In this document: piece by piece, positions 33,085-42,643 of the stretch | How the letters are laid out: each line of letters begins with the position of its first letter | Numbering within the stretch: position 1 is the first letter of the stretch | Translations under genes and position numbers: made by a program | Notes under the pieces: generated by a model | Told to the model about the DNA's origin: nothing | The model's input: only the letters and a program-made list of their open reading frames with translations | Database searches by the model: none | From: Microvirga sp. TS319 | GTDB taxonomy: Bacteria; Pseudomonadota; Alphaproteobacteria; Rhizobiales; Beijerinckiaceae | Direction of reading: 5' to 3' | Length of the DNA stretch: 64,000 nt | Assembly (NCBI RefSeq): GCF_041276405.1 | Contig: NZ_JBGGGT010000002.1 | Location: forward strand, 1,401,001-1,465,000

Positions 33085-34658
33085 GAGGCGCGCTTCGAAC
33101 GCCGTGCCTCGGGCAGAACCTGATCGATCGTCGCGATCCGGGCCCAGGGATCGTTCCGCAGGGCCGCGAGACGCTGGTTCAGGTTCTCGACCGTAAAGCC
33201 GTTCGGCTTGAGGTCCGGCGTCAGCTCTTCCCAGGCGACCGGTGTCGCCACGGGCGCACCGGGGCGCGAGCGGGTGGAGTAGGGGGCCACGGCGGATGCC
33301 TCACGGTTGTTGCGCAGGTAATCGATGAAGATCCTGCCCTCGCGCTCGGTCTTGATCGATGTGGTGGTGTAACGCTTCGGCTCGTCCCTCGTGATGGCTT
33401 CCGCCATGTCGCGGGTGAAGGCCAGCGCCTCCTTCCAGGACGCCTTCGGCGTCAACGGGACGACCACGTGAAGACCCTTGCCGCCTGTCGTCTTGACGAG
33501 GCTTTCGAGGCCGAGCGCCTGCAACCGTTCACGGATGGCGAGCGCCCCCTCGATCACCTGGCGCCACGCGATCCCCTCGCCGGGGTCGAGATCGAAGATC
33601 AGCCGGTCGGGACGCTCCAGATCCTCGAGCGTCGCATTCCAGACGTGCATCTCCAGGACGCCGGATTGGACGAGCGCAACGACCCCTTGAATGTCGCGGA
33701 CGGTCAGCACCTCCAGCGTGCCGGAGGAATCGGGCGCTTCCGTCCTGCGAATGGCCGGATTCATGCCCGCCCAGGAATGTCGCTGGACGAAGCATTTCTT
33801 CTGAGCGCCGCCAGGGCAACGGATCAGGGTCAGGGGGCGGTTGACGAGATGCGGCAGGAGCCATTCGGCGATGCCCGCGTAGAACTCGGCCAATTCCTGC
33901 TTGGTCAGCCGCTGATCTTCCCACAGGACCCGTTCGGGATGGGTGAGGGGAATGCCCGCGACCTCGACGCTGTCCGATTTGGAGGTCTTGGCAGGGGAAG
34001 GACGCTTCGTACGGGATGCGGGCTTATCCGCCGAGGACGCCGCCGACTTCTTCGATGCCGCTTTCTTGACCTTGGCGCCTCCAGCCACCCGGCCGGGCGC
34101 AATCTCGTCGAGGGAGCGGCCCGATTTCACGGACAGAGGCTCTTCCTCGAGAATGTCCGGATCGCGATCCGCGCGGGCATAGGCATCCTCGGCCTTGATC
34201 AGCAGCCAGGATTCCTGGCGTTCGCGAGGGCGCTTCGCCATGCGGACCAGATGCCACGTGCCGTGCAGCTTCTCGCCGTCGAGGCGGAAGGTGAGGCGGC
34301 CCTTGTCATAACCCTCGTGAGGGTCACCCTCGGGCTCCCAGGTGCCCCGGTCCCAGACCAGGACCGCCCCGCCGCCATATTGTCCTTCGGGGATCGTGCC
34401 CTCGAAATCCGCATAGGCGAGGGGATGGTCCTCCACGTGGACCGCAAGGCGCTTCTCGCCCTTGACGAGGCTCGGTCCCTTGGCGACGGCCCAGCTCTTG
34501 AGCACGCCGTCGAGCTCCAGGCGGAAATCGTAGTGCAGGCGCGAGGCGTCATGCTTCTGAATTACGAAGGAGAAGCCTTTGCGCCGTGCCGTCGTGCCCT
34601 CCGGCTCGGAGGTTTTGGTGAAGTCGCGCTTGGCGCGATAGGATGCGAGCTTTGCCAT
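33066..34658 (-). CDS. ligD: LigD-like end-joining protein with phosphoesterase and polymerase domains, no ligase domain
   Basis: 530 residues. N-terminal 3'-phosphoesterase domain (about 25-155): HDASRLHYDFRLELDGVLKS and VHVEDHPLAYADFEG hold the metal-binding His/Asp cluster. A Lys/Ala/Ser-rich linker (about 190-232) leads to the primase-polymerase domain (about 235-520): GIPLTHPERVLWED, catalytic FDLDPGEG, TTGGKGLHVVVPL. Bacterial LigD normally has an ATP-dependent ligase between these (lysyl motif KxDG); I cannot find one and the length leaves no room. No ku gene is in the window. It probably trims and fills ends for a separate ligase. Confidence 0.9.
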   Translation of the reverse strand: MAKLASYRAKRDFTKTSEPEGTTARRKGFSFVIQKHDASRLHYDFRLELDGVLKSWAVAKGPSLVKGEKRLAVHVEDHPLAYADFEGTIPEGQYGGGAVLVWDRGTWEPEGDPHEGYDKGRLTFRLDGEKLHGTWHLVRMAKRPRERQESWLLIKAEDAYARADRDPDILEEEPLSVKSGRSLDEIAPGRVAGGAKVKKAASKKSAASSADKPASRTKRPSPAKTSKSDSVEVAGIPLTHPERVLWEDQRLTKQELAEFYAGIAEWLLPHLVNRPLTLIRCPGGAQKKCFVQRHSWAGMNPAIRRTEAPDSSGTLEVLTVRDIQGVVALVQSGVLEMHVWNATLEDLERPDRLIFDLDPGEGIAWRQVIEGALAIRERLQALGLESLVKTTGGKGLHVVVPLTPKASWKEALAFTRDMAEAITRDEPKRYTTTSIKTEREGRIFIDYLRNNREASAVAPYSTRSRPGAPVATPVAWEELTPDLKPNGFTVENLNQRLAALRNDPWARIATIDQVLPEARRSKRASQKKGA

Positions 34659-34699
34659 GGCGCGGAGTCAAGTCCGCCCCCTGGATTTCGGTTCCAGCA

Positions 34700-36334
34700 T
34701 CAGGAGGCCAGCGGGCGGTCTCCGGCCCCGGAGGTCTCGCGTTCGCCCAGGAAGGCGGCGGCGATCAGGTCCCGGGTATAGGCCTCGTACGGGTGTTCGA
34801 AGATCGCCTCGGCGCTGCCGCGCTCCACCACCTTGCCGGTCTTCATGACCATGATCTCGTCCGACAGCGCCCTGACGACCGCGAGGTCGTGGCTGATGAA
34901 CACGTAAGCCAGGCCATGCGCCTTCTGAAGGCCGCGCAGCAGGTCCACGATCTCCTTCTGCACGGACCGGTCGAGGGCCGAGGTGGGCTCGTCGAGCACC
35001 ACGAGCTTCGGATGCAGGATCATCGCGCGGGCGATGGCGATCCTTTGGCGCTGGCCGCCCGAGAATTCATGCGGGAAGCGGTTTCGCCAGGCCGGATCGA
35101 GCTGCACCTCCTCGAAGGCCTGCGCCGCCCGGCGGTCGCGCTCCTTGCGGGAGATGCTCGGTTCATGAACGAGCAGGCCCTCGGTGACGATCTCGCCCGC
35201 CGTCATGCGCGGGGACAGGGAGCCGAAGGGGTCCTGGAACACGAGCTGGAGATGGCGGCGCAGCGGGCGCATGCCCGAGCGGTCGATCGGCATGAGGTTG
35301 CGGTCCTCGAACCGCACCATTCCGGAGGCGGGGAGGAGCCTCAGGATCGCGCGCCCGAGGGTGGATTTGCCCGAGCCCGATTCCCCCACGACGCCCACCG
35401 TTTCGCCGGCCCGTACGGTGAGACTGACGTCATCGACGGCGCGCAGGATATGGGTCGCCTTGCCGAAGAGGTTCTTCTCGAGAGCGAACGCCACCTTGAT
35501 GTTCCTGGCGTCCAGGATCACCGGCGCGCCGGACGGCGCCGGCTCTTTGCGGCCGCGCGGCTCGGCGTCGATCAGCATCTGCGTATAGGGATGCTGGGGC
35601 GCGGCGAAAATCTCCGCCGTGTTCCCGCTCTCCACCACCTCGCCGCGTTTCATGACATAGGTGCGGTCCGCGAAGCGGCGCACGATGCCGAGGTCGTGGG
35701 TGATGAACACGATGGACATTCCCAGGCGCTTCTGCAGGTCGCGCAGCAATTCGAGGATCTGCGCCTGAACGGTCACGTCGAGGGCCGTGGTCGGTTCGTC
35801 CGCGATCAGCACGTCCGGGTTGTTGGCGAGCGCCATGGCGATCATCACGCGCTGCCGCTGGCCGCCGGACATCTCGTGCGGATACGCATCGATGCGGCGG
35901 GCGGGATCGGGAATGCGCACCAGTTCAAGAAGTTCGATGGCGCGCTTGCGCGCCTCCGCCTTGCTCATCCTCCCATGGGCTATCAAAGGCAGCGCGAGCT
36001 GATCGCCGATCCGGTAGAGCGGATCGAGCGAGGTCATGGGCTCCTGGAAGATCATGGTGAGCTTCGAGCCGCGAAAGGCGTTGAGCTTCTCGGGTGGGAG
36101 GCCGATCAGTTCCTGGCCGCGATACTTCACCGAGCCTTCGGCCCAGCCGTTCGATGCGAGAAGGCCCATGACGGACATCATGGTCTGGCTCTTGCCCGAG
36201 CCCGACTCGCCCACGATGGCGACGGTCGCGCCCGGCGGAATATCGAGGTCGATTCCCTTGACGGCATGAAGGATGCCGTCCCCCGTGCGGAAGCGGACGT
36301 TAAGGTCGCGGACGGAAAGAACGGGTTCGGCCAT
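34700..36334 (-). CDS. Peptide ABC transporter, fused dual ATPase (OppD-OppF type)
   Basis: 544 residues with two complete ABC ATPases: first half Walker [13 protein letters not shown], signature [15 protein letters not shown], Walker [11 protein letters not shown]; second half [38 protein letters not shown], each with an oligopeptide C-terminal tail ([26 protein letters not shown]). This matches YejF-type fused components. The start [13 protein letters not shown] comes one base after the upstream permease stop. Last gene of an operon whose binding protein is at 38495. Confidence 0.94.
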   Translation of the reverse strand: MAEPVLSVRDLNVRFRTGDGILHAVKGIDLDIPPGATVAIVGESGSGKSQTMMSVMGLLASNGWAEGSVKYRGQELIGLPPEKLNAFRGSKLTMIFQEPMTSLDPLYRIGDQLALPLIAHGRMSKAEARKRAIELLELVRIPDPARRIDAYPHEMSGGQRQRVMIAMALANNPDVLIADEPTTALDVTVQAQILELLRDLQKRLGMSIVFITHDLGIVRRFADRTYVMKRGEVVESGNTAEIFAAPQHPYTQMLIDAEPRGRKEPAPSGAPVILDARNIKVAFALEKNLFGKATHILRAVDDVSLTVRAGETVGVVGESGSGKSTLGRAILRLLPASGMVRFEDRNLMPIDRSGMRPLRRHLQLVFQDPFGSLSPRMTAGEIVTEGLLVHEPSISRKERDRRAAQAFEEVQLDPAWRNRFPHEFSGGQRQRIAIARAMILHPKLVVLDEPTSALDRSVQKEIVDLLRGLQKAHGLAYVFISHDLAVVRALSDEIMVMKTGKVVERGSAEAIFEHPYEAYTRDLIAAAFLGERETSGAGDRPLAS

Positions 36335-36335
36335 G

Positions 36336-37481
36336 TCACCGATCCTTCGGGTCGAGCGCGTCGCGCAGGCCGTCACCGATGAAGTTGAGACAGAAGAGGG
36401 TCGCGACGAGCGTAATGGAGGGATAGATCAGCATCCAGGTGGCGCCCTGAATGTTCTTGGCGCCTTCGGAAATCAGCACGCCGAGGCTGGTGTTGGGTTC
36501 CTGCACGCCGAGTCCCAGGAAGGAGAGGAAGCTCTCCAGCAGGATCACCCTCGGCACGAGCAGCGTCATGTAAACCACGACCGGGCCCAGAGTGTTCGGG
36601 ATGACGTGGCGCCGGATGATGCCTTTCGACTCCACGCCGAGCGCTTCCGCAGCCTGCACGTATTCCTGGCGCTTGATCGAGAGTGTCTGGCCGCGCACGA
36701 TCCGGGCCATGTCGAGCCACTCCACCGCGCCGACCGCGATGAACATCAGGATGAAATTGCGGCCGAAGAACACGACCAGCATGATCACGAAAAAGATGAA
36801 CGGCAGCGAGTAGAGAATGTCGACGACGCGCATCATCACGAGGTCCACGCGCCCGCCGAGATAGCCGGAGGTCGCGCCGTAGACCACGCCGATGAGGATG
36901 GCCACGAAGGTGGCAAGCAGGCCGATGGCCAGCGAGATCTGGCCCGCCTTCATGGTCCGGGTCAGCAGATCGCGCCCGTTCGTGTCGGTGCCGAAGAAGA
37001 AGTACAGCTGCTTCACCGGCACGTCCACGACGAGCCTGCGGCCTTCATCCTGACGATCGACGACCCTCGCGGCCCCGAAGAAATCGGAGCGCTCGAAATA
37101 GGCGAGCAGCCGCTCGTCGATGGGGCGCGCGCTCGTGCTCACCAGGGTGAGATGCACGACGCCGTCGTCGATGCCGATGTTCTCCGCCTTGGCCCGGACC
37201 CGAGAGCCGATGCGCTCGATCTGGGGCTCGATCTGGTCCGCCTTGGGATAGGCCTCCATGCTCGCGGGCACCTTCACGTAATCCGGGTAGACCCGGTCGA
37301 AGGGATGCCCCGTGAAGAACGGACCGAAAATGCACGTAAGGGCGATCAGACCCAGGACGATGATGCTGGTGAGGGCGGCCCGGTTTCGGACGAGACGTCC
37401 CCGCGCCTCGGCCCAGAGGGAGCGGCCCGCGACGACCGGCCCGGTCATGGTTTCGACAGGAAGAATAGCGCCTTCGGCCAT
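36336..37481 (-). CDS. Peptide ABC permease, OppC/DppC type
   Basis: 381-residue permease with N-terminal helix (LTSIIVLGLIALTCIFGPFF), the motif FGTDTNGRDLLTRTM, and a BPD core with EALGVESKGIIRRHVIPNT (EAA loop). The stretch between helix 1 and GTDTNGRD is about 115 residues, longer than in E. coli DppC, adding a periplasmic insertion (about 58-170) of unknown role. Spaced 7 bp from oppB and 1 bp from the ATPase. Confidence 0.92.
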   Translation of the reverse strand: MAEGAILPVETMTGPVVAGRSLWAEARGRLVRNRAALTSIIVLGLIALTCIFGPFFTGHPFDRVYPDYVKVPASMEAYPKADQIEPQIERIGSRVRAKAENIGIDDGVVHLTLVSTSARPIDERLLAYFERSDFFGAARVVDRQDEGRRLVVDVPVKQLYFFFGTDTNGRDLLTRTMKAGQISLAIGLLATFVAILIGVVYGATSGYLGGRVDLVMMRVVDILYSLPFIFFVIMLVVFFGRNFILMFIAVGAVEWLDMARIVRGQTLSIKRQEYVQAAEALGVESKGIIRRHVIPNTLGPVVVYMTLLVPRVILLESFLSFLGLGVQEPNTSLGVLISEGAKNIQGATWMLIYPSITLVATLFCLNFIGDGLRDALDPKDR

Positions 37482-37488
37482 GAGGACC

Positions 37489-38409
37489 TCAATCGTAACG
37501 GATGCGCGGATCGATCAGCGCGTAGAGGATATCGACCACGAGGTTGAAGAGCAGGACGAAGACGGCGACCACCACCACGGTGCCCATGACGAGCGTGTAG
37601 TCGCGGTTGAGGGCGCCTTCGACGAAGTAGCGGCCGATCCCGGGAAGGCCGAAGATCGTCTCGACGACCACCGAACCGGTGAGCAGGGCGGCGGCCGCAG
37701 GGCCGAGATAGGACACGACCGGAAGTGCCGCGCCCCGAAGGGCGTGGGCGACGACGGTTCGCGTCGGCAGGCCCAGGGATCGCAGCGTTCTAATATGGTT
37801 CGAGCGCAGGTTCTCGATCATGGCGGCGCGGGTCATGCGCGCCACGACGGCGATCTGGGGCAGCGCCAGAACGATGACCGGCATGATGAGATGGCGCGGG
37901 TCTCCGTTGCCCCAACCGGCAACCGGCAACATCGCGAGAGCGAGGCCGAAGACGAGCTGCAGGATCGGGGCGACCACGAAGTTCGGGATGGTCAGGCCGA
38001 GCGCGCCCATGCCGGTGACGATGTAATCGATGGTGCTGTTCTGGCGCAGGGCCGCAATCGTTCCGAGCGTCCCGCCGACGAGGATGGCAAGCATCAGGGC
38101 GAGGGCTCCGAGGGTCATGGAAACCGGCAGCCCGCGCGCGAAGAGCTCGGCGACCGAGAAGTCGCGCAGTATGAAGGAGGGGCCGAAATCGCCGTGCATC
38201 AAGGCACTGAGATAGAGCCAGTACTGCTCGATCAGCGGCTTGTCGAGCTGGTAGATCCGGTTGAGGTTCTCCATGACCTTCGCTTCGAGCGGGCGCTCGA
38301 GATCGAACGGACCGCCGGGAGCGAGCCGGATCAGGAAGAACGAGATCGTGACGATGATGAACAGCGTCGGTATGGCCGAAAGGAACCGGCGGATGATGAA
38401 GGAGAGCAC
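37489..38409 (-). CDS. Peptide ABC permease, OppB/DppB type
   Basis: 306 residues, about six helices; OppB signatures MLSFIIRRFLSAIPTLFIIV at the N-terminus, IRTLRSLGLPTRTVVAHALR (EAA loop) and VVVETIFGLPGIGRYFVEGA. Forms the membrane channel with the OppC-type partner. It follows the binding-protein gene after an 85-bp gap with a strong hairpin, which would explain higher levels of the binding protein. Confidence 0.93.
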   Translation of the reverse strand: MLSFIIRRFLSAIPTLFIIVTISFFLIRLAPGGPFDLERPLEAKVMENLNRIYQLDKPLIEQYWLYLSALMHGDFGPSFILRDFSVAELFARGLPVSMTLGALALMLAILVGGTLGTIAALRQNSTIDYIVTGMGALGLTIPNFVVAPILQLVFGLALAMLPVAGWGNGDPRHLIMPVIVLALPQIAVVARMTRAAMIENLRSNHIRTLRSLGLPTRTVVAHALRGAALPVVSYLGPAAAALLTGSVVVETIFGLPGIGRYFVEGALNRDYTLVMGTVVVVAVFVLLFNLVVDILYALIDPRIRYD

Positions 38410-38447
38410 GGCAAGGCTCCTCCCGTGAAACGCGATAACGGATCAAA

Positions 38448-38482
38448 GAACAGGGCGGCCTCATAATCGGGCCGCCCTGTTC
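38448..38482 (-). terminator. Hairpin between oppA and oppB (likely partial terminator)
   Basis: Perfect 13-bp stem GAACAGGGCGGCC / GGCCGCCCTGTTC with a 9-nt loop, 12 bp after the oppA stop. On the minus strand it is followed only by TTTG, so read-through into oppB is expected; it may also stabilise the 3' end of oppA mRNA. Confidence 0.65.
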
Positions 38483-38494
38483 CGGACAATAATT

Positions 38495-40090
38495 TTATTG
38501 CGTCTTCGAGAGGAAGCGTGACGGATAGACGCCGCGCGTGTTCTGGACGAACCCTTGGATCTTCGGCGAGATCAGGTTTGTCTTGCCGTAGTACATGATC
38601 GGGATCCAGGGCATGTCCTTCATGAGGATCGCCTCGGCCTGCTTCATGAGGTCCGCGCGCTTCTTCAGGTCCAGTTCCTTGGCCGCGTCGTCGAGCAGCT
38701 TGTCGAATTGCGGGTTCTTGTACTTGCCGTAGTTGAAGCCCGTGTTGTCGCTCTTGAGCAGGAACAGGAAGTTGTTCGGATCCGAGTAGTCGGCGATCCA
38801 GCCGTAGCGGGCGACGTCGAAATCGCCCCCATCGCGCAGATGAGCGAAGTGGGTCTTGCCGTCGGTGTTGATGAAGGACGTCTCGATATCGGCGGCCTTC
38901 CACTGCTCGGCGACGGCGATCACCGAGTTGCGGTTGTTGTCCGTCGTGTTGTAGCGGACCTCGACCTTCAGCGGCTTGCCGGGACCGAAGCCGGCCTCCT
39001 TGAGGAGCTCCTTGGCCTTGTCCTCGCGGTCGATCGGCGACATGTCCTTGTAGTCCACATAGGCCGGCTCGCCGTAATTGCCGACGCCTGGCGGGATGAA
39101 CGAATAGCCGGGCTGCATGGTCTGACCCCAGATCTGCTCGGCGATGAACTCGCGGTCGACCAGCATCGAGAGAGCCTGGCGCACGCGCACGTCGCTGAAC
39201 GGCGCCTTGGAGGAGTTCACGACCAGGAACCAGGTGCCGAGATAGGGACCGAGCTTGACCTGATCCTTGAAGCGTTCCTTCAGCGACTTGATCTGATCGG
39301 CCGGAAGCTCATCCATGGAGTCGAGCTCGCCTGCCTCGTAGCGGCGCACGGCAGCGGCCAGATCCGGATGCGGGATGAAGTTGACCGTATCGATCTGGAC
39401 GTTCTTGGCGTCCCAGTAATTCTCGTTCTTCACGAGCTTGATGTGGGAGTTCGGCGCGAACTCGGCGAGCTTATAGGCGCCGTTCGTCACCATATTGCCG
39501 GGCTTCACGAAATCCTTGCCGAACTTCTCGACGGAGGCCTTGTGGACGGGCAGGCTGGTCTGGTGGGTGAGCAGCTCGATGAAGTAGGGGGTCGCCGCCT
39601 CGAGGGTAATCTCGACTGTCTTAGGATCGACGGCCTTCACACCCAGTTCCTCGGGCTTGGCCTGGCCTTTGTTGATCTTCTCGGCATTCTTGATCGGGTA
39701 AAGGATGTTCGAGTACTTCGCGCCCGTGGCCGGATCCATGATGCGGCGATAGGAATAGACGAAGTCCTCGGCTGTCACCGGATCGCCGTTCGACCACTTG
39801 ATGCCGTCGCGGAGCGTGAAGCGATAGGTCAGGCCGTCATCCGAAACCTCCCACTTCGCGGCCTGACCCGGAACGGCCTCGCCCTTGGCGTTGTAGGTCA
39901 CGAGGCCTTCGAGCATGTCGCGCAGGATGTGGGCTTCCTGGACCGTCGAGGTCTTGTGGGTGTCGAGCGTTTCCGGCTCGCCCAGGTTCCCGCGGTTGTA
40001 GACCACCTCGGCAGAGGCGGCGCTCATGGCGCCCATGAGAGCCGCCGTAGCGACGGCTGCCAGTGCCGTACGTTTGATCCATGATGACAT
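38495..40090 (-). CDS. oppA: Peptide ABC transporter substrate-binding protein, OppA type
   Basis: 531 residues with Sec signal peptide (MSSWIKRTALAAVATAALMG, cleavage near ASA-E). SBP family 5: VVYNRGNLGEPETLDTHKTS, LRDGIKWSNGDPVTAEDFVY, WIADYSDPNNFLFLL. Binds oligopeptides in the periplasm; the closest described relatives by feel are OppA/MppA, the latter binding murein peptides. First gene of the importer operon; AAAGGGAACG precedes the ATG. The dipeptide epimerase elsewhere in the window would fit murein peptide use, but the genes are not linked. Confidence 0.93.
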   Translation of the reverse strand: MSSWIKRTALAAVATAALMGAMSAASAEVVYNRGNLGEPETLDTHKTSTVQEAHILRDMLEGLVTYNAKGEAVPGQAAKWEVSDDGLTYRFTLRDGIKWSNGDPVTAEDFVYSYRRIMDPATGAKYSNILYPIKNAEKINKGQAKPEELGVKAVDPKTVEITLEAATPYFIELLTHQTSLPVHKASVEKFGKDFVKPGNMVTNGAYKLAEFAPNSHIKLVKNENYWDAKNVQIDTVNFIPHPDLAAAVRRYEAGELDSMDELPADQIKSLKERFKDQVKLGPYLGTWFLVVNSSKAPFSDVRVRQALSMLVDREFIAEQIWGQTMQPGYSFIPPGVGNYGEPAYVDYKDMSPIDREDKAKELLKEAGFGPGKPLKVEVRYNTTDNNRNSVIAVAEQWKAADIETSFINTDGKTHFAHLRDGGDFDVARYGWIADYSDPNNFLFLLKSDNTGFNYGKYKNPQFDKLLDDAAKELDLKKRADLMKQAEAILMKDMPWIPIMYYGKTNLISPKIQGFVQNTRGVYPSRFLSKTQ

Positions 40091-40240
40091 CGGACGCGTT
40101 CCCTTTCTGTTTATATCTTAAGGCTTTAGAATGTCTCGGTCAGAGCCGATACGGCGGTAACCTTGTCCTATTAGTTGAACAATCGGCGGTTCGTGTCCAG
40201 TCCCGCTCGCATCCCGTTACGGAACCATAGGTTGTCGAAG

Positions 40241-40261
40241 AGCCCGGCGTGCCGGGAGCTT
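40241..40261 (-). terminator. Putative terminator after the GlcG-like gene
   Basis: Immediately downstream of the stop, the minus strand reads AGCTCCCGGC, two bases, GCCGGGCT, then TCTTCG. The GC-rich stem is good; the T-run is short and interrupted, so efficiency is doubtful. Confidence 0.4.
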
Positions 40262-40696
40262 TCAAGCCCCTGCGTCGAACACGAGGCCCGCGGCTTCGAT
40301 CCCGCCCGCTGCGGCGATCTCGTCATTGTCGGAGGTGTCGCCGGACACGCCGACGGCTCCGAGGATCTGGCCCTGGGAATCCTTGATCAGCACGCCGCCC
40401 GGAACCGGTACGAGCTGCCCGCCCACTGCGTGTGTGGCGGCGGCCACGAAATAGGGGCGATCGGTCGCCATCTTGTGGAGAGCCCGCGAGCCGACGCCGA
40501 GGGACAGCGCGCCATAGGCCTTGCCCATGGCGATCTCGGCGCGCTTGAGGCTCGTGCCGTCCTCGGAAAGGAGCGCTTTCAGGGCGCCGCGCGCATCGTA
40601 AACGACGACCGAGAGCGGCTTGAACGACTTGTCCCGGGCGGTCTTCAGGGTCGCTTCGGCGATGGTCTGGGCAGTCTTCAGGCTGAGATCGGACAT
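40262..40696 (-). CDS. GlcG/HbpS-family protein
   Basis: 144 residues, whole-length GlcG domain (KTAQTIAEATLKTARDKSF; VVVYDARGALKALLSEDG; GGVLIKDSQGQILGAVGVSG). Family members bind haem or stand next to oxidative catabolic genes; biochemical role is poorly defined. GGAGGACCTC before ATG of MSDLSLK fixes the start. It follows puuD by 58 bp on the same strand; haem binding would fit, since PuuD carries a cytochrome c domain. Confidence 0.88.
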   Translation of the reverse strand: MSDLSLKTAQTIAEATLKTARDKSFKPLSVVVYDARGALKALLSEDGTSLKRAEIAMGKAYGALSLGVGSRALHKMATDRPYFVAAATHAVGGQLVPVPGGVLIKDSQGQILGAVGVSGDTSDNDEIAAAGGIEAAGLVFDAGA

Positions 40697-40754
40697 GAGG
40701 TCCTCCATTGGGGTGTTTATCGGTGGGTTGTTTTCGGGACTGGGATTCGCGGTT

Positions 40755-41972
40755 TCAGCGCGCGACGGCCTCGCGGTTCGCCAGCCAGGTCGCAACGGCC
40801 TTGCGCTCGTCCGGAGTCATCTCGGTGATGTTGTTGGGCGGCATGGCGTGGGTCAGCACGGCCTGGATCCGGATGATCTCCGCATGGCGGGCGATCTCCT
40901 CGGGCGTGTCGAGCCGCACGCCCTTGGGCGCGATGGCGATGCCGTCCCAGACCGGCTCGGCCGCATGGCACATGGAGCAGCGGGACTGGATGGCGAGGGT
41001 CGCTTCCTCGAAGGCGGCGGCAGGTTCCACGGCGGTTGCGGCGTCCGCCCTATCGTCGTTGCCGGGCTTTCCGATGATCGACAGCCAGATCGCGAGCGCC
41101 AAGGCGGCGGCGGCGACCCCCCAGGTCCACCAAGGCGAGCCCTTGCCGGCGTGCTGCGAATTGAAGAAATGCCTGATGATCGCGCCGGCGATCAGGACGA
41201 GGCCGATGATGCCGACCGCGTAGCGGGACGACCACGCCAGCGGGTAGTGGTTCGAGAGCATCAGGAAGATGACGGGCAGGGTCAAATAGTTGTTGTGCGT
41301 CGAGCGCAGCTTGGCTTCCTTGCCGAGCTTCGGATCGGGCGAGCCGCCCGCCAGCAGGGTCGCCACCACCTTCTTCTGGTTCGGAATAATGACGAAGAAC
41401 ACGCTCGCCGACATCCAGGTGGCGATCATCGCGCCCGTATGAAGGAAGGCGGCGCGCCCGTTGAAGACCTGCGTGAACGCGAACGCGGCGAGAAGAATAT
41501 AGGCGAAGAGAACGGCGCCGAGCACGAGCCCGTTCTTGCCGAGGGGCGAGCGGCAGAGGCCTTCATAGACGAACCAGCTCACCACGATGCCGCCTATTCC
41601 GAGGGTGGCAGCCTGCCACGGGGCGAGGGCCCGCACGGACGGATCGATCGTATAGAGGTCGGCGTGGAGATAGTAGACCCAGACGATGAGGAAGAAGCCG
41701 CTGATCCAGGTGGAATAGCTCTCCCATTTGAACCAGGTGAGCTCCTTCGGCAGCTCCGGGGGCGCGACGAGGTATTTGCGCATGTTGTAGAAGCCGCCGC
41801 CATGGACCTGCCAGGCCTCGCCTCCGACGCCTTCCGGCAGCCCCTCCCGCTTCTTCAGGCTCAGATCGAGATGAATGAAATAGAAGGAGGACCCGATCCA
41901 GGCGATCGCCGTGATCACATGGGTCCAACGCAGGATCTGGCTGATCCATTCGGAGATTTGCGGGTCGATCAT
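40755..41972 (-). CDS. puuD: Urate hydroxylase PuuD (membrane urate oxidase with cytochrome c domain)
   Basis: Oxidises urate to 5-hydroxyisourate at the inner membrane, passing electrons to a c-type haem rather than O2. 405 residues: about eight helices (first ILRWTHVITAIAWIGSSFYF), then a C-terminal cytochrome c with CSMCH near residue 335 and distal Met in THAMPPNN. The ATG of MIDPQISEWISQIL is clear. Divergent from uraH and puuE-uraD, which take the product on. Mosaic element R11 lies in the shared interval. Confidence 0.94.
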   Translation of the reverse strand: MIDPQISEWISQILRWTHVITAIAWIGSSFYFIHLDLSLKKREGLPEGVGGEAWQVHGGGFYNMRKYLVAPPELPKELTWFKWESYSTWISGFFLIVWVYYLHADLYTIDPSVRALAPWQAATLGIGGIVVSWFVYEGLCRSPLGKNGLVLGAVLFAYILLAAFAFTQVFNGRAAFLHTGAMIATWMSASVFFVIIPNQKKVVATLLAGGSPDPKLGKEAKLRSTHNNYLTLPVIFLMLSNHYPLAWSSRYAVGIIGLVLIAGAIIRHFFNSQHAGKGSPWWTWGVAAAALALAIWLSIIGKPGNDDRADAATAVEPAAAFEEATLAIQSRCSMCHAAEPVWDGIAIAPKGVRLDTPEEIARHAEIIRIQAVLTHAMPPNNITEMTPDERKAVATWLANREAVAR

Positions 41973-42004
41973 GCAGCCACTTCGATCATGAAGGAAACCT
42001 TAGC

Positions 42005-42120
42005 CTAGCGCATCGTGCGAAAAAGTGGACCCGGTTTTTCCTAAGAACGATGCGCTCATCTAAGGAGTGAGCATCGGATTCAATCCCAAAAGTGCAAATC
42101 CACTTTTGGGGCCGATGCTC
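42005..42120. repeat. Intergenic mosaic element R11, order A-B, between puuD and uraH
   Basis: The cleanest two-module copy: CTAG, A module with core at 42010, B module with core at 42071 (61 bp). B is a near-perfect nested palindrome: GAGCATCGG / CCGATGCTC outside and CCCAAAAGTG / CACTTTTGGG inside. The rest of this 312-bp divergent interval (to 42284) shows no gene or motif I recognise. Confidence 0.92.
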
Positions 42121-42284
42121 CACGGCGATGCCCCTCATTGCGGAAGGCCTTCCCGGACGCTTTTTCAACAGGAAGCCCTCCCGGCAAAACCTGGACTTTC
42201 GGATGAGTTGAGCGTCGAATGCTTGACCTCGGGGGCCGGACCCCGAAAAGATTCCCGCCTTTCCCTCAAGCCTTCGGAGGTTCC

Positions 42285-42638
42285 ATGGGCCGTCTGTCCA
42301 CGCATGTTCTGGATACTGCCTCCGGCACGCCCGCCCGGGGGGTCGCCATCGAGCTCTTTACGGTCCAGGGCGAGAGCCGTCGCTCCATCCTGCGCACCGT
42401 CACCAACGCGGATGGGCGCACGGACGCTCCGCTGATGAGCGGCGAGGCGTTTCGTCCCGGCACTTACGAACTGGTCTTTGCCGTCGGCGAATACTTCAGG
42501 ACGCGTGGGACCCCCGCCGCCGAGCCGCCGTTCCTGAACTACGTTCCCATCCGCTTCACCATCGCGGAAGCCGATGGCCATTACCACGTGCCGCTCCTCG
42601 TCTCGCCCTGGAGCTATTCCACCTATCGCGGAAGCTGA
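42285..42638 (+). CDS. uraH: 5-hydroxyisourate hydrolase (transthyretin-like)
   Basis: Hydrolyses 5-hydroxyisourate to OHCU, step two of urate breakdown. 117 residues: N-terminal [19 protein letters not shown] (catalytic His) and the invariant C-terminal tetrapeptide YRGS that separates these enzymes from transthyretin. GGAGG seven bases before the ATG decides the start over an upstream one at 42219. No signal peptide, so cytoplasmic. Confidence 0.96.
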   Translation: MGRLSTHVLDTASGTPARGVAIELFTVQGESRRSILRTVTNADGRTDAPLMSGEAFRPGTYELVFAVGEYFRTRGTPAAEPPFLNYVPIRFTIAEADGHYHVPLLVSPWSYSTYRGS

Positions 42639-42643
42639 CCCCC

